64,000 bases of DNA from Bacillus chungangensis (GCF_030812995.1 NZ_JAUSTT010000005.1:62001-126000); one strand, 5' to 3'; counted from the stretch's first letter, positions 54,886 through 63,950 are shown. The notes: generated from the letters alone by a model not told the origin. A program made the numbers and translations.

Positions 54886-55110
54886 AGTGAAACTTTTTCT
54901 CTCATCCCCTATACAAAGAATCTCAAGCTAAGACACAACGTCCCCGAAAAAGGAAACCGCTTTTTCTTCGTGTGATGCTGATTCAAGAAGCTTTCCTTAT
55001 CCTGTCGACCCGATCCAATCGGACATTTGACTTTCAGTTATCTCCCAACTAGCGCTTCTTGATTCCTCCTACTCAATGAGGTAGAGGTCTTGACTTGCCA
55101 GTGAGATAAA
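54881..55110 (+). repeat. Three-hairpin repeat, copy H2
   Basis: Begins at the GATAAA shared with H1. The first hairpin is nearly lost (GTGAAACTTTTTCTCTCATC), the middle hairpin complete (GAAAAAGG / CTTTTTC), and the third hairpin weakened (CTCCCAACT / AATGAGGTAGAG). It ends seven bases before the CoA-transferase stop. Confidence 0.8.
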
Positions 55111-55116
55111 CGATTT

Positions 55117-56268
55117 TTAATTTCTAACCTTTTTAAACTGTTCTATTATTTCATCTGTATGCTCCCCTAATCCAGGACTCGGCCGATCGATGACAGGAGG
55201 CGTTTTTGATAGTTTTACAGGATTCCCCGGTATTCTCACTTTCCCAGCAATTGGATGATCCATTTCGACAAGCATTTCCCTTACCTTTGTATGCTTGTTT
55301 TCACAAATTTCATCGATATTTAAAATTGGCGAACTTGGAACTCCTCCGTTATTTATTAATTCAACAGCTTCTTTGACAGTATGCCCTTGCAGCCATTCTT
55401 CAATGATGACTTTTAACGCTGCTTCATTGTGGGTTCTCTGTGCGTCAGTGTGAAACCTTTCATCTTCTTCAAGTTCTGGACGCTTCATAACGGCACATAG
55501 ACGCTTGAATAATGAATCATTAGCGACGGCGATGACAATATACCCATCCTGCGCTTCGTATATATCAAACGGTGAACTAATCGGATGACGACTGCCGATT
55601 CGTTCAGGTATCATTCCTTCTGCCGTATACCGCATCACATTGCTTTCCAGCATTGAAAAAATCGAATCAACCATTGCAATATCAATGTATTGGCCTTCTC
55701 CTGTTTGCTCCCGATGGAATAACGCTACCATGATCCCAAATGCAGCATAGAGAGCCGCACTCATATCTCCAAGTGACGCTCCCGCGCGAGTCGGTTGTTG
55801 ATCAGGATGCCCAGTAATGCTTGCTAAGCCTCCCATCGCTTGTGCAACTAGATCATAGGCCGGTCGTTGACTATAAGGTCCATATTGTCCAAAACCGGAT
55901 ATGGACGTATAAATGATACGAGGGTTCACTGTTTGTAAGCTGTCATAATCTAATCCTAGTTTGTCCATCACTCCTGGCCGAAAGTTTTCAACAATGACAT
56001 CTGCTTCTTTCACAAGCTCTTTTATCATTCCAATCGATTCTGGTTGCTTTAAATCAAGGGCAATACTTTTTTTTCCCCTGTTAAGAAACATGAAGTAACC
56101 GCTTTCATTGTTTTTAAATGGGCCAAAGCTCCTCGTATCATCCCCTATACCGGGCTTCTCAATTTTGATGACCTCAGCCCCCATATCTCCTAGCAGCATT
56201 GTACAATATGGACCAGCTAATACTCTTGTAAAGTCAAGTACTTTTACATTAGCAAGCGGTTGTTTCAT
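55117..56268 (-). CDS. CaiB/BaiF-type CoA-transferase (family III)
   Basis: A 383-residue enzyme that moves CoA from a donor thioester to a carboxylic acid. Marks: VLDFTRVLAGPYCTMLLGDMGAEVIKIE, GDDTRSFGP, FMFLNRGKKSIALDLK, VIVENFRPGVMDKLGL and the catalytic Asp in GASLGDMSAALYA. GAGGAATCACC precedes the ATG. It lies between the symporter gene and the acyl-CoA dehydrogenase gene on the same strand. It would activate the imported acid for the dehydrogenase. The acid itself cannot be read from the sequence. Confidence 0.9.
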   Translation of the reverse strand: MKQPLANVKVLDFTRVLAGPYCTMLLGDMGAEVIKIEKPGIGDDTRSFGPFKNNESGYFMFLNRGKKSIALDLKQPESIGMIKELVKEADVIVENFRPGVMDKLGLDYDSLQTVNPRIIYTSISGFGQYGPYSQRPAYDLVAQAMGGLASITGHPDQQPTRAGASLGDMSAALYAAFGIMVALFHREQTGEGQYIDIAMVDSIFSMLESNVMRYTAEGMIPERIGSRHPISSPFDIYEAQDGYIVIAVANDSLFKRLCAVMKRPELEEDERFHTDAQRTHNEAALKVIIEEWLQGHTVKEAVELINNGGVPSSPILNIDEICENKHTKVREMLVEMDHPIAGKVRIPGNPVKLSKTPPVIDRPSPGLGEHTDEIIEQFKKVRN

Positions 56269-56510
56269 GGTGATTCCTCCTCTTTTATGAATGTTTAGGG
56301 CATTTGCCTTGAACCAAGATTCTTTTTACTTTTTGTATCATATAGCCTCATTACTTGGCGTCCCTTCTTTCTCTGTAATCAACCACACTTTTCTATATTA
56401 ATTCCATTTTCATGTGTCTAGCATTTCATAACAAGAGGGATATTCTACTGTTTAGTGCATTATTTTACGATATTTCTGAAAATAGTGCACATTCTTTGTT
56501 TTATGTTCTC

Positions 56511-57908
56511 TTATAGTTCAACACTCTTGGTCGTAGATTTCCCTAATCCTTCGATTAAGGTAATGACTACAATCGTAATAAAGCTTGTGAATAATCCATA
56601 TAAAATTGGAACAATCGATGTTGTTCCTTCAAAGGCAAGACTAATTCCGATTACAACTGTACTAATTATTATCGAATAAAAAACCGCTCGTGCCGTAACC
56701 TTTTTCCAGAAGAAACCTAGAATGATTGGGAAAAATAGTGCACCAGATAATACAGCAAATGCTATGTCTAAAGCAGCTAACACATCTTGAACCCACAAAG
56801 CACAAGTGATTGAAAATAATCCGATACATAAAGTAGCCAATCTGGAAACAATTAAAAAAAGTTTTTCACTCATATTTGGAAGAAATAATCGTTTAATGAC
56901 ATCATTAACGATTAACGTTGATGATGCAATCAACGTTCCAGAAGAGGTTGACATTAAAGCTGATAGTACACCTGCCAATACAATACCTAATGCGCCAGTG
57001 GGGAGTGCGGCAATTGCAATACTCGCAAATGCATGTTGAGGATCAGCTATATTGGGGACAACGGCAAAGGCACACATTCCAATAATGGCGACTGTGATTG
57101 CATATAAGAACGAATAGCCTCCAGCTGCCGCCATACCAATACGGGAAACTTTCAAACTCTTAGCCGTAAAAATCCTCTGCCAGACATCTTGGCCTACCAC
57201 AATTCCTAATGTATATAAGAGGAAGCTTTTCATCATATCAAGTCCCCCCATCACACTGAAGTCAAAATAGGAGGAAGGAATGCTGTCCTGTAAACCTGAC
57301 CAACCCCCAACCTTGCTGAGACTTAATGGAAGCATGATGAAGAAAATGCCGATTGTCATCACAATGAATTGTACAATATCTGTCATCGTCACGGACCACA
57401 TTCCACCAAGAACAGTGTAAAATATGACGATTCCTCCTGCGACCAAAATCGATACGCTAAAATCCCACTTAACCCATGCATTTAAAACGCTTCCAATAGC
57501 AATAATTTGTGTAACAGTCAGCATTGTCGTATAAGTAGCTGACACAAGGGAACTGATTAATCTTGCTTCCACGCTAAAACGTTTTTCAAGCATTTCCCCG
57601 ATCGTTAAAACTTTTAAGTTAAATATCTTCTTGGCAAGAAATATACTAATGATTATTAAGCCTAACCCTTGTGAAAAAACAAACCACATCCCTGATAAGC
57701 CAGACTGATAGCCTAATTTTGCTGTACCCACTGTAGCTGCTCCACCAAGTGTAAGAGCAGAAAGACATCCAAAGTACATAAAGAAGCTCAAATTTCTACC
57801 GGCTATCGCATAATCCTCTGAAGATTTCGCCTTCTTTACACCCAAAAAACCAACCAATGCAATTCCGATAAAATAAACAACAATGATGAAGACATCCACA
57901 ATATTCAT
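56511..57908 (-). CDS. Solute:sodium symporter (SSS family)
   Basis: A 465-residue transporter with about 13 spans, of the PutP/PanF type. The sodium-site segment LTLGGAATVGTAKLGYQSGLSG in span 2-3 and VLSALMSTSSGTLIASS in the later conserved block are typical. The start is ATG 57908, nine bases from GGAGG; a GTG two codons upstream is too close. First gene of the minus-strand block; the CoA-transferase follows after 242 bases. It most likely imports the carboxylate that the following enzymes activate and oxidise. Confidence 0.88.
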   Translation of the reverse strand: MNIVDVFIIVVYFIGIALVGFLGVKKAKSSEDYAIAGRNLSFFMYFGCLSALTLGGAATVGTAKLGYQSGLSGMWFVFSQGLGLIIISIFLAKKIFNLKVLTIGEMLEKRFSVEARLISSLVSATYTTMLTVTQIIAIGSVLNAWVKWDFSVSILVAGGIVIFYTVLGGMWSVTMTDIVQFIVMTIGIFFIMLPLSLSKVGGWSGLQDSIPSSYFDFSVMGGLDMMKSFLLYTLGIVVGQDVWQRIFTAKSLKVSRIGMAAAGGYSFLYAITVAIIGMCAFAVVPNIADPQHAFASIAIAALPTGALGIVLAGVLSALMSTSSGTLIASSTLIVNDVIKRLFLPNMSEKLFLIVSRLATLCIGLFSITCALWVQDVLAALDIAFAVLSGALFFPIILGFFWKKVTARAVFYSIIISTVVIGISLAFEGTTSIVPILYGLFTSFITIVVITLIEGLGKSTTKSVEL

Positions 57909-58176
57909 CGTCACTTTCCTCCTTCAAAATAACCATCCACAATACATCAGTGGATTTCCCTCCATTCCTCTTATGCAGCATTGAAATTTGCACGGTCATC
58001 CTTGCAGTATCTGTGTTGATGTAAGGTAGGAACAACTTTCAACAATAATTTTTCTGTGTTATTTGAATTTTAACACTATCATCTTTCATTAACTAAGTGC
58101 CTTTTTTTAAGATATGGTTCACTTTTTTCGGTTCAATCCTTTTCTTCATTGATTTTTTGCTGAAAGAGATATTTTT

Positions 58177-58226
58177 AAAAAATAAAGAGACTGTCCCAAA
58201 TGTCAAAAGACGATTGGTTCAGTCCC
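58177..58226 (-). terminator. Probable terminator after the coat protein gene
   Basis: On the minus strand GGGACTG (58226-58220) pairs with CAGTCTC (58193-58187), followed by TTTATTTTTT. The loop is long (26 bases). Confidence 0.5.
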
Positions 58227-58240
58227 ATTTTATTAGTTTA

Positions 58241-58909
58241 TTACTGAAGCATTTGATTATTTCCTTGTACTGGAGCAAATGAATTCATTATTTGCTGCAC
58301 ATCGTTTGTATTCATCTGTGGAACTTGGTAATAATGATGCTTATTTTGGTAAATCGATAATTCATACGCCATTTCAATACAGTTTGGAATGCTGTCAGCT
58401 AGGACGCGGCGCACAACTGGGTTCGTCGATTCAAGTGCAGCCAATGTTTTTGCTGATGCCATTGATTTTAGCGAACTGAGCATAAAACCAGAAGCGGAAG
58501 CATCATTGATTTCATTTTGTGATTGGACTGGCTTTGTAGGCTGAGTCGGTTTAAGCCCAAAAATGAAATCATTTCCTTGTTTCATTTGATAGCTTTGTGT
58601 TGGCTTTGATGGATCTTTGCCTGTTTGGAAACACTCTAGCGTAATATTGTACTCGTCTAAGATAAACTGGTATTGACGCTGAAGGATGTCCTGAAGCTCT
58701 GGATCTTTCACATACTGCTTGCACATTGTATACAAATCAAGTGTTCCAATTGCTCCTGTCAATACTTCTTTGACGTCAAAAACTTCATGACCGCCATGAT
58801 TAAATTTGGGAGGAACACTGCCTGTTTGCATATTCTGATGCATTTGTGGATTGTTTTGATTTTGTTGGTTTTGTTGATTAGGATTCATATTGTTCATATT
58901 CATGTTCAT
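58241..58909 (-). CDS. Spore coat protein, CotF family
   Basis: A 222-residue protein with an N/Q/M-rich, disordered first 35 residues and then a ferritin-like helical CotF domain: HEVFDVKEVLTGAIGTLDLY, LQDILQRQYQFILDEYNITL, and a second helical stretch after residue 140 (VRRVLADSIPNCIEMAYELS). The frame extends to 58933, but AGGAGGG inside it points to the ATG at 58909. Its presence marks the organism as a spore former. Synthesis in the mother cell late in sporulation is expected; I could not place a sigma-K or sigma-E promoter. Confidence 0.87.
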   Translation of the reverse strand: MNMNMNNMNPNQQNQQNQNNPQMHQNMQTGSVPPKFNHGGHEVFDVKEVLTGAIGTLDLYTMCKQYVKDPELQDILQRQYQFILDEYNITLECFQTGKDPSKPTQSYQMKQGNDFIFGLKPTQPTKPVQSQNEINDASASGFMLSSLKSMASAKTLAALESTNPVVRRVLADSIPNCIEMAYELSIYQNKHHYYQVPQMNTNDVQQIMNSFAPVQGNNQMLQ

Positions 58910-59187
58910 TTGTTTAAACCCTCCTATTGTCATTTAACATTAAATAGTTTGAGTAAAAACAAACGAATTATGCGAAAAAAGAACAAATATCTTCTGAAAT
59001 GCCAATAGTTCACATATCACATACATTTCTGAAGAAAGTGATAATGGTTTTATTGCATTTTTTCATAAGGACGTTAGATGGAACATATTTTGTAAACGAT
59101 CTCTGTAAAGACATTCCCTTTATTCCTAAGGTCACAACTTTTTATTAATCATTGGATACCATTCGATACCCAGCCTATTTATCTCCT

Positions 59188-59907
59188 TTAGACAGCTTTC
59201 TTTTGAAAATAAAGCAAACCTCCACTTAAAAACAAGACAAAACTTCCCAAAACAACATAGATAAGTGTCTCCATCGGCATGAAAAAGACACCAAATGTGT
59301 CGCCAGTTTGCGGCATCATCATAAGAAAAGGCTGTGCCCACGGATACCATGGACCATATTTGGCGGAATTTACGACGAGAAGATTAGGTATCGTCATGAT
59401 CACATTTAATGCCAAAGGAGCTGCAAAGCTGGCCCACGCAAACGATACCCACAACTGTAAAGCAGCCAATGGCAAACTAGCAATCAATCCACCAACAATA
59501 CTTTTGGTCATCAATTCCCAAGGGAATGGCCCTGAAAATCCTTTTAATGTACCAACACAAACCCAGCCAAATAATAAAAGCAATTGAGTGAAAGCAAGAA
59601 AGACAATGACAATAAAGCCTTTTGCTAAAAATACTTGCCTTCTTGAAACCGGAAGCGCCAACAGTTGTTTCCAGCTATTTCCTTGATGCTCATATCGACA
59701 CACGAAAGCAGAAAAAACACCAGACAATAAAGGTAAAAATAGCAGACCATGCGCTGGGATCATCATTCCAAGTGTACCAAGCCACCCCAATTCACTCTCA
59801 CTCAAAAACCCTATAAAGCTTGCCAGCGCTGGACTAATAAATATAAGCAGCCATATATTTGTTTTTCGCAGCTTTAGCCATTCTGAACGAACAAGTTTCC
59901 ACCACAT
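59188..59907 (-). CDS. ABC-2 permease, LanG-like
   Basis: A 239-residue permease with six spans of the lantibiotic-immunity LanE/LanG kind (SWKQLLALPVSRRQVFLAK is the cytoplasmic coupling segment shared with its neighbour). It starts directly after the stop of the second permease gene. Third gene of an ATPase-permease-permease set. Such FEG transporters expel antimicrobial peptides from the membrane. Confidence 0.82.
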   Translation of the reverse strand: MWWKLVRSEWLKLRKTNIWLLIFISPALASFIGFLSESELGWLGTLGMMIPAHGLLFLPLLSGVFSAFVCRYEHQGNSWKQLLALPVSRRQVFLAKGFIVIVFLAFTQLLLLFGWVCVGTLKGFSGPFPWELMTKSIVGGLIASLPLAALQLWVSFAWASFAAPLALNVIMTIPNLLVVNSAKYGPWYPWAQPFLMMMPQTGDTFGVFFMPMETLIYVVLGSFVLFLSGGLLYFQKKAV

Positions 59908-60618
59908 TCATTTCACATCCCGTTTCTCAAAATCAAATATTCCAAACAATAAGATCAACAATCCAACCGCCAAACCTACCATCACAAACCACTCAGGTTG
60001 ATGCTTGTCACTTATTAAAAGCGGCCATTTCCAAATAAGCCAATCTGGCCCACGAACAGAATAAAGAGAAAAAATTGCCCCAAAGATGCCAATGGTTAAA
60101 GGAAGCGCCTGATTTCGCATTGTAATTGAAAGCCAAACCTGAAGCGCCATGATCGGCAGTGCCGCAAATAAAGGATAAAAACTATTTTTTATCACTTGCA
60201 ACAAAGGAAAATCAAAGCCAAACCTTAAAGCGATCCCAAGTATAATGGTTTCGATAACCAATAGAAAGCAAGCGACGAGCAACAACAGCACATTTTCAAT
60301 AAACTTTGCCGTAAAAACGGCTGTTCGTGATACTGGTAGAGCTAACAGCTGCTTCCAGGCATTTTGCTGATGTTCCACATTTGCAGTCATCGAAGCAAGA
60401 ATAGCAATGCCAAGCAATAGCGTGATAGGAATAAGCACGTTCACATTTTGCAGCAGCTCTTGCCAAACATCTTCTGCCTGTCCAACTAAATAATCATAGC
60501 GAAGACCGAAATTTACTGCCTGTAGACCTACGATGCCGAGAGGTCCTAAAAAAACCAAAAACCAAATCCACTTGCGCTTCATTTTTAATAAATCAGCCTT
60601 TAATACTTTTATCATCAT
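59908..60618 (-). CDS. ABC-2 permease, LanE-like
   Basis: A 236-residue permease with six spans: MKRKWIWFLVFLGPLGIVG, then the conserved NAWKQLLALPVSRTAVFTAK coupling segment. It overlaps the ATPase gene by four bases (ATGA type), a sign of coupled translation, and is joined without a gap to the following permease gene. Confidence 0.82.
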   Translation of the reverse strand: MMIKVLKADLLKMKRKWIWFLVFLGPLGIVGLQAVNFGLRYDYLVGQAEDVWQELLQNVNVLIPITLLLGIAILASMTANVEHQQNAWKQLLALPVSRTAVFTAKFIENVLLLLVACFLLVIETIILGIALRFGFDFPLLQVIKNSFYPLFAALPIMALQVWLSITMRNQALPLTIGIFGAIFSLYSVRGPDWLIWKWPLLISDKHQPEWFVMVGLAVGLLILLFGIFDFEKRDVK

Positions 60619-61529
60619 AAGCTGACTTCCTCCTTTGTCAGCTCAAGGAAAATATCCTCTAGAGACATCTTCTGCTCCTCTACGCGATACACTGAGAATC
60701 GTTCAGAAGCCAAAGCAGAAACAACGCTTGCCACCTGTTCATTTTCAACCTTGTCCAAAAAGAGAGAACCATCTTCATACATCGTTGTTATTCCTTCGTT
60801 CAATAAAAATTTCCATGCAGCTTCTCCGTCATTTACAGAGATGCGAATTTGGCTTTTTGCCTTTTGGCGCAACTTTTCAATCGAATCTTGAAAAATCATA
60901 GATCCCTTTGAAATAATACCGACTCTTGTTGCCATTTGATCGATTTCACTTAATAAATGACTAGAAACAAGTACTGTTATCCCATATTCACGCGGCATAT
61001 TTTTAATAAGTTCACGAATTTCTTGAATCCCTGAAGGATCTAGCCCATTCGTTGGTTCATCTAAAATAAGCAATTCGGGATTTCCTAATAAAGCGGCAGC
61101 AATACCTAAACGCTGCTTCATCCCTAAAGAAAAGCCTTTAACAGGACGATTAGCCTCTTTCGACAAACGAACGGTCTCCAACACTTCACTAATACGTGAT
61201 CGCGGCACACTTAAAATTTTTCTTAATGCTTCTAAATTTTCTACCGCTGATAAATGCCCATAATAGGAAGGAGATTCAACTAAAGAACCAATCTTTCGCA
61301 ATGCTGAAAGCTTATTCTTGCTAAAATCTTGTTGAAATAACTGAATCGAGCCATGGGTCGGTTTCATCAGCCCTAAAAGCATGCGAATGGTGGTTGTTTT
61401 CCCCGCACCATTCGGCCCTAAAAAACCGTAAATTTCACCTTTTTCTATCTCTAGGTTGACACCATTCACAACATTTCTTGCACCAAATCTTTTCGTTAAA
61501 TGATTCGTTCTTACGATATATTCGCTCAT
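60615..61529 (-). CDS. ABC transporter ATPase, LanF/BcrA-like
   Basis: A 304-residue exporter ATPase: Walker A GPNGAGKTTT, signature FSLGMKQRLGIAA, Walker B LLILDEPTNGLDPSG and the switch His in SSHLLSEI. The last 90 residues are the regulatory tail found in bacitracin and lantibiotic self-resistance ATPases. The frame extends to 61550, but GAGGTGAAGG favours the ATG at 61529. A direct repeat (GTTTAAAAATA, GGTTAAAAAAT, 61587-61608) lies upstream and may be bound by the neighbouring OmpR-type regulator. No lantibiotic genes are visible, so resistance rather than self-immunity is likely. Confidence 0.87.
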   Translation of the reverse strand: MSEYIVRTNHLTKRFGARNVVNGVNLEIEKGEIYGFLGPNGAGKTTTIRMLLGLMKPTHGSIQLFQQDFSKNKLSALRKIGSLVESPSYYGHLSAVENLEALRKILSVPRSRISEVLETVRLSKEANRPVKGFSLGMKQRLGIAAALLGNPELLILDEPTNGLDPSGIQEIRELIKNMPREYGITVLVSSHLLSEIDQMATRVGIISKGSMIFQDSIEKLRQKAKSQIRISVNDGEAAWKFLLNEGITTMYEDGSLFLDKVENEQVASVVSALASERFSVYRVEEQKMSLEDIFLELTKEEVSL

Positions 61530-61651
61530 TTCCTTCACCTCAATGTCCATCTTATCTGCACATGGTTAAAGGAAGAGCTAGTGAAAGTTTAAAAATAGGT
61601 TAAAAAATATTTGATACTAATAGAAAAAAAGCCTCTCGACCCTATACAAAT

Positions 61652-61674
61652 AAAAACCGAGCTGCAACGCTCGG
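61652..61674 (-). terminator. Terminator after the histidine kinase gene
   Basis: On the minus strand CCGAGC (61674-61669) and GCTCGG (61662-61657) pair around a six-base loop, followed by TTTTTA. It begins right at the kinase stop codon and separates the two-component genes from the ABC transporter. Confidence 0.8.
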
Positions 61675-61675
61675 C

Positions 61676-63034
61676 TTAATGTGCTTCCATTATTGTAATC
61701 AACGTCCCCTTTTTAGTAGATGTAATCTCCCAAGCAAGCGACATTTCCTTTAACATTAATGATACAATCGATAAACCAATGCCAGCCCCTTTGTTTTTCG
61801 AAGTTTGTTTAAAGCCTGGCCCATGGTCTTCTATACATAATTGCCTCCCATTCACTGTTTTTTCCATACCGATTCGGATATATTTTCCGCCTCTCGCATG
61901 TCTATATATATTTTGAAAAAAATTATCTAACACACGTTCAAACCATTGGATATCAATTATCCACTCTACTTTCTCATTTGGCAAGTCAATATCTACTACA
62001 AAAGCTTCCTTCTCAAACAAAGGATACCACGATGCAGAAACTTGTCTCACAAGCCTGACAACATCGGTTTTTTGTGGATGAAAAGGATACTTGCCTGCTT
62101 TTAAGAGTGTATAAGATTGGAGATTGTCAATAAGGTCGCCCAAATAGGTAACTTTTAAATCTAATGCTGCTAATGTTTGTTTTCCATTTTCAGTAAGCGG
62201 CTCCTTCTTTAGAACAGATGCATGACCGCGCAGCGTCGTTAAAGGGGTTCGCAAATCATGTGACAAATTTGCGATTAGTTCTCGGCGAAGCTGTTCTTCT
62301 TCCTGCTCACGCCTCCTGCTTTCTTCTAATTGATCAACCATTCGATTAAAGGAAGATTCAAGTTGCCCGATTTCATCCGTTTTATCAACAAGTACATGCT
62401 CAGGGATGCCATCATCGCTTCTATCTTCCATTACTAATTGAAGCCTTAAAAGCCGTTTGCGAATCCGGTTGAAAAAAAGCCAAGAAAAGAAAATAAATAA
62501 CAATAATATGAATAGAATAGTTACAATCATCAGCTTAGAATAACGTTCTACCATTGTCTTGCCTTCATAATCTAAATACTTCCTTGGCAATTGAAAAACC
62601 ATAAACCCATTATTTTTATCTTCCCCAACAAAAGCAACGACTGTAAAAGGGTCGCCATTGTAGCTTTTTTTCATAAAAGCTACCGTTTCTGCAGCATCCC
62701 ATATAGAGGGAATATCTTTACTATTAGATGATTGCCATTGTTTTTTGCCATGCTCGTCCACCCAAAAGATCGCCGCCTCTTTGTATGCATCATGCAAGCT
62801 TTGTAATGTTGTCATGATCTCCTCTTTTGTTGAGGAACGTAATGCACTAGCTTCTTCGTGCCACATCTTCTCCAGATCAGTCCCATTTTTATATAGATAT
62901 TCATCTCCGCCATGAATCGACTCCATAGAAGTATAATAAAGAATCGATATAGTAGGGATGGATATCGGGATTAAAACTAAGGCAAACACAATAATGATCA
63001 AGTACTTTGCTAATAAAGAATGGCGCCGTTTCAT
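61676..63034 (-). CDS. Sensor histidine kinase
   Basis: A 452-residue membrane kinase: span 1 (about residues 10-32), an extracellular domain of about 130 residues, span 2 (IVTILFILLLFIFFSWLFF), HAMP, the phosphoacceptor in NLSHDLRTPLTTLRGH, N box DNFFQNIYRHARGG, and G boxes EDHGPGFK and GAGIGLSIV. It overlaps the response regulator gene by four bases. The sizeable sensor domain separates it from the short-loop BceS-type kinases. With the adjacent FEG transporter it probably senses a membrane-active peptide. Confidence 0.92.
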   Translation of the reverse strand: MKRRHSLLAKYLIIIVFALVLIPISIPTISILYYTSMESIHGGDEYLYKNGTDLEKMWHEEASALRSSTKEEIMTTLQSLHDAYKEAAIFWVDEHGKKQWQSSNSKDIPSIWDAAETVAFMKKSYNGDPFTVVAFVGEDKNNGFMVFQLPRKYLDYEGKTMVERYSKLMIVTILFILLLFIFFSWLFFNRIRKRLLRLQLVMEDRSDDGIPEHVLVDKTDEIGQLESSFNRMVDQLEESRRREQEEEQLRRELIANLSHDLRTPLTTLRGHASVLKKEPLTENGKQTLAALDLKVTYLGDLIDNLQSYTLLKAGKYPFHPQKTDVVRLVRQVSASWYPLFEKEAFVVDIDLPNEKVEWIIDIQWFERVLDNFFQNIYRHARGGKYIRIGMEKTVNGRQLCIEDHGPGFKQTSKNKGAGIGLSIVSLMLKEMSLAWEITSTKKGTLITIMEAH

Positions 63035-63702
63035 TGCTTCACCCGATAGCCAATTCCTCGAATCGTTTCAATAATCGTTGGTTTAGAAGGATCTTTCTCT
63101 AATTTCCCACGCAAATGACGAATATGTACCATTAAGGTTTTATCTCCATCCAAGTAAGGTTCCCCCCATACACCTTCGTAAAGCTGCTCTTTTGTTAAAA
63201 TTTGATTTGGGTGTCTTAATAGATAATGAAATATTTGGTGCTGCTTACCAGTTAGCATAATTTCTTCATCCGTATAGCGATGAACGATCCGATTTTCTTT
63301 TATATAAACAGTTAAATGCCCTAACTCTATTACATTTGGCTTCTCTCGCTCAAATCTTCTAAGCAGTACCTCAATTCTAGCTACTAACTCCTCCAGATGA
63401 AATGGTTTCGTTAAATAATCATCAGCAAATTCCAGTCCTTGCAGCTTGTCGTCTACAGAAGTTCTAGCGGAAAGCATTAGAATAGGGACATCTGGTTGCA
63501 CTTTCTTCAATCTTTTTCCAACTGAAAAGCCGTCCAATCCCGGAAGCATCACATCAAGAATGACCACATCTACCTCCGACATCAAAGTGAGTGCACCTTC
63601 ACCTGATAATAGCCATGTTACCTCGTACCCATTTCCCTTTAGTTCTGATGCCACCCATTCTCCGATTTCCGAATCATCTTCAATATATAAAATATGGGTC
63701 AT
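63031..63702 (-). CDS. OmpR-family response regulator
   Basis: A 223-residue regulator: receiver with IEDDSEIGEW, the phosphorylated Asp in VVILDVMLPGLDG, LSARTS and YLTKPFHLEEL, then a winged helix (MLTGKQHQIFHYLLRHPNQI, YLDGDKTLMVHIRHLRGKLE). A frame from 63726 is rejected, as AGGTGA lies six bases before the ATG at 63702. It is followed with a four-base overlap by the kinase. Expected to bind direct repeats upstream of the ABC operon. Confidence 0.92.
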   Translation of the reverse strand: MTHILYIEDDSEIGEWVASELKGNGYEVTWLLSGEGALTLMSEVDVVILDVMLPGLDGFSVGKRLKKVQPDVPILMLSARTSVDDKLQGLEFADDYLTKPFHLEELVARIEVLLRRFEREKPNVIELGHLTVYIKENRIVHRYTDEEIMLTGKQHQIFHYLLRHPNQILTKEQLYEGVWGEPYLDGDKTLMVHIRHLRGKLEKDPSKPTIIETIRGIGYRVKQ

Positions 63703-63878
63703 GCTTTTCACCTGCCATCTCTTCATTCATGATCTAATTCTAACTTTCTATTGTCATGTACATACACTAACTATTTCACCGAACTAGCTAAAGTTGCATC
63801 TATTTAAGTATATTACATTTTCACTAAGGAACAACATACAGTACCTTTTTGAAAAAAGTGGTACATTTTATATTTTTC

Positions 63879-63932
63879 TTGCATCTTTCCCAATTGTAGA
63901 TATATCATAATGATATATCATGATGATATATT
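63879..63932 (+). promoter_or_regulatory. Promoter and palindromic operator of the edge gene
   Basis: TTGCAT (63879-63884) and TATCAT (63903-63908) are 18 bases apart. GATATATCAT occurs at 63899-63908 and 63912-63921, and ATGATATATCAT (63910-63921) is a perfect palindrome, followed by ATGATATAT. Such stacked AT-rich dyads over the start point suggest repressor control. Confidence 0.5.
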
Positions 63933-63950
63933 ATGAAAAGAAGGTGAAAC

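Noticed and set aside
14516-55110. The three-hairpin repeats as insertion sequences or a CRISPR array
   Set aside because: Copies encode no transposase, are dispersed rather than regularly spaced, and have no unique spacers of constant length.
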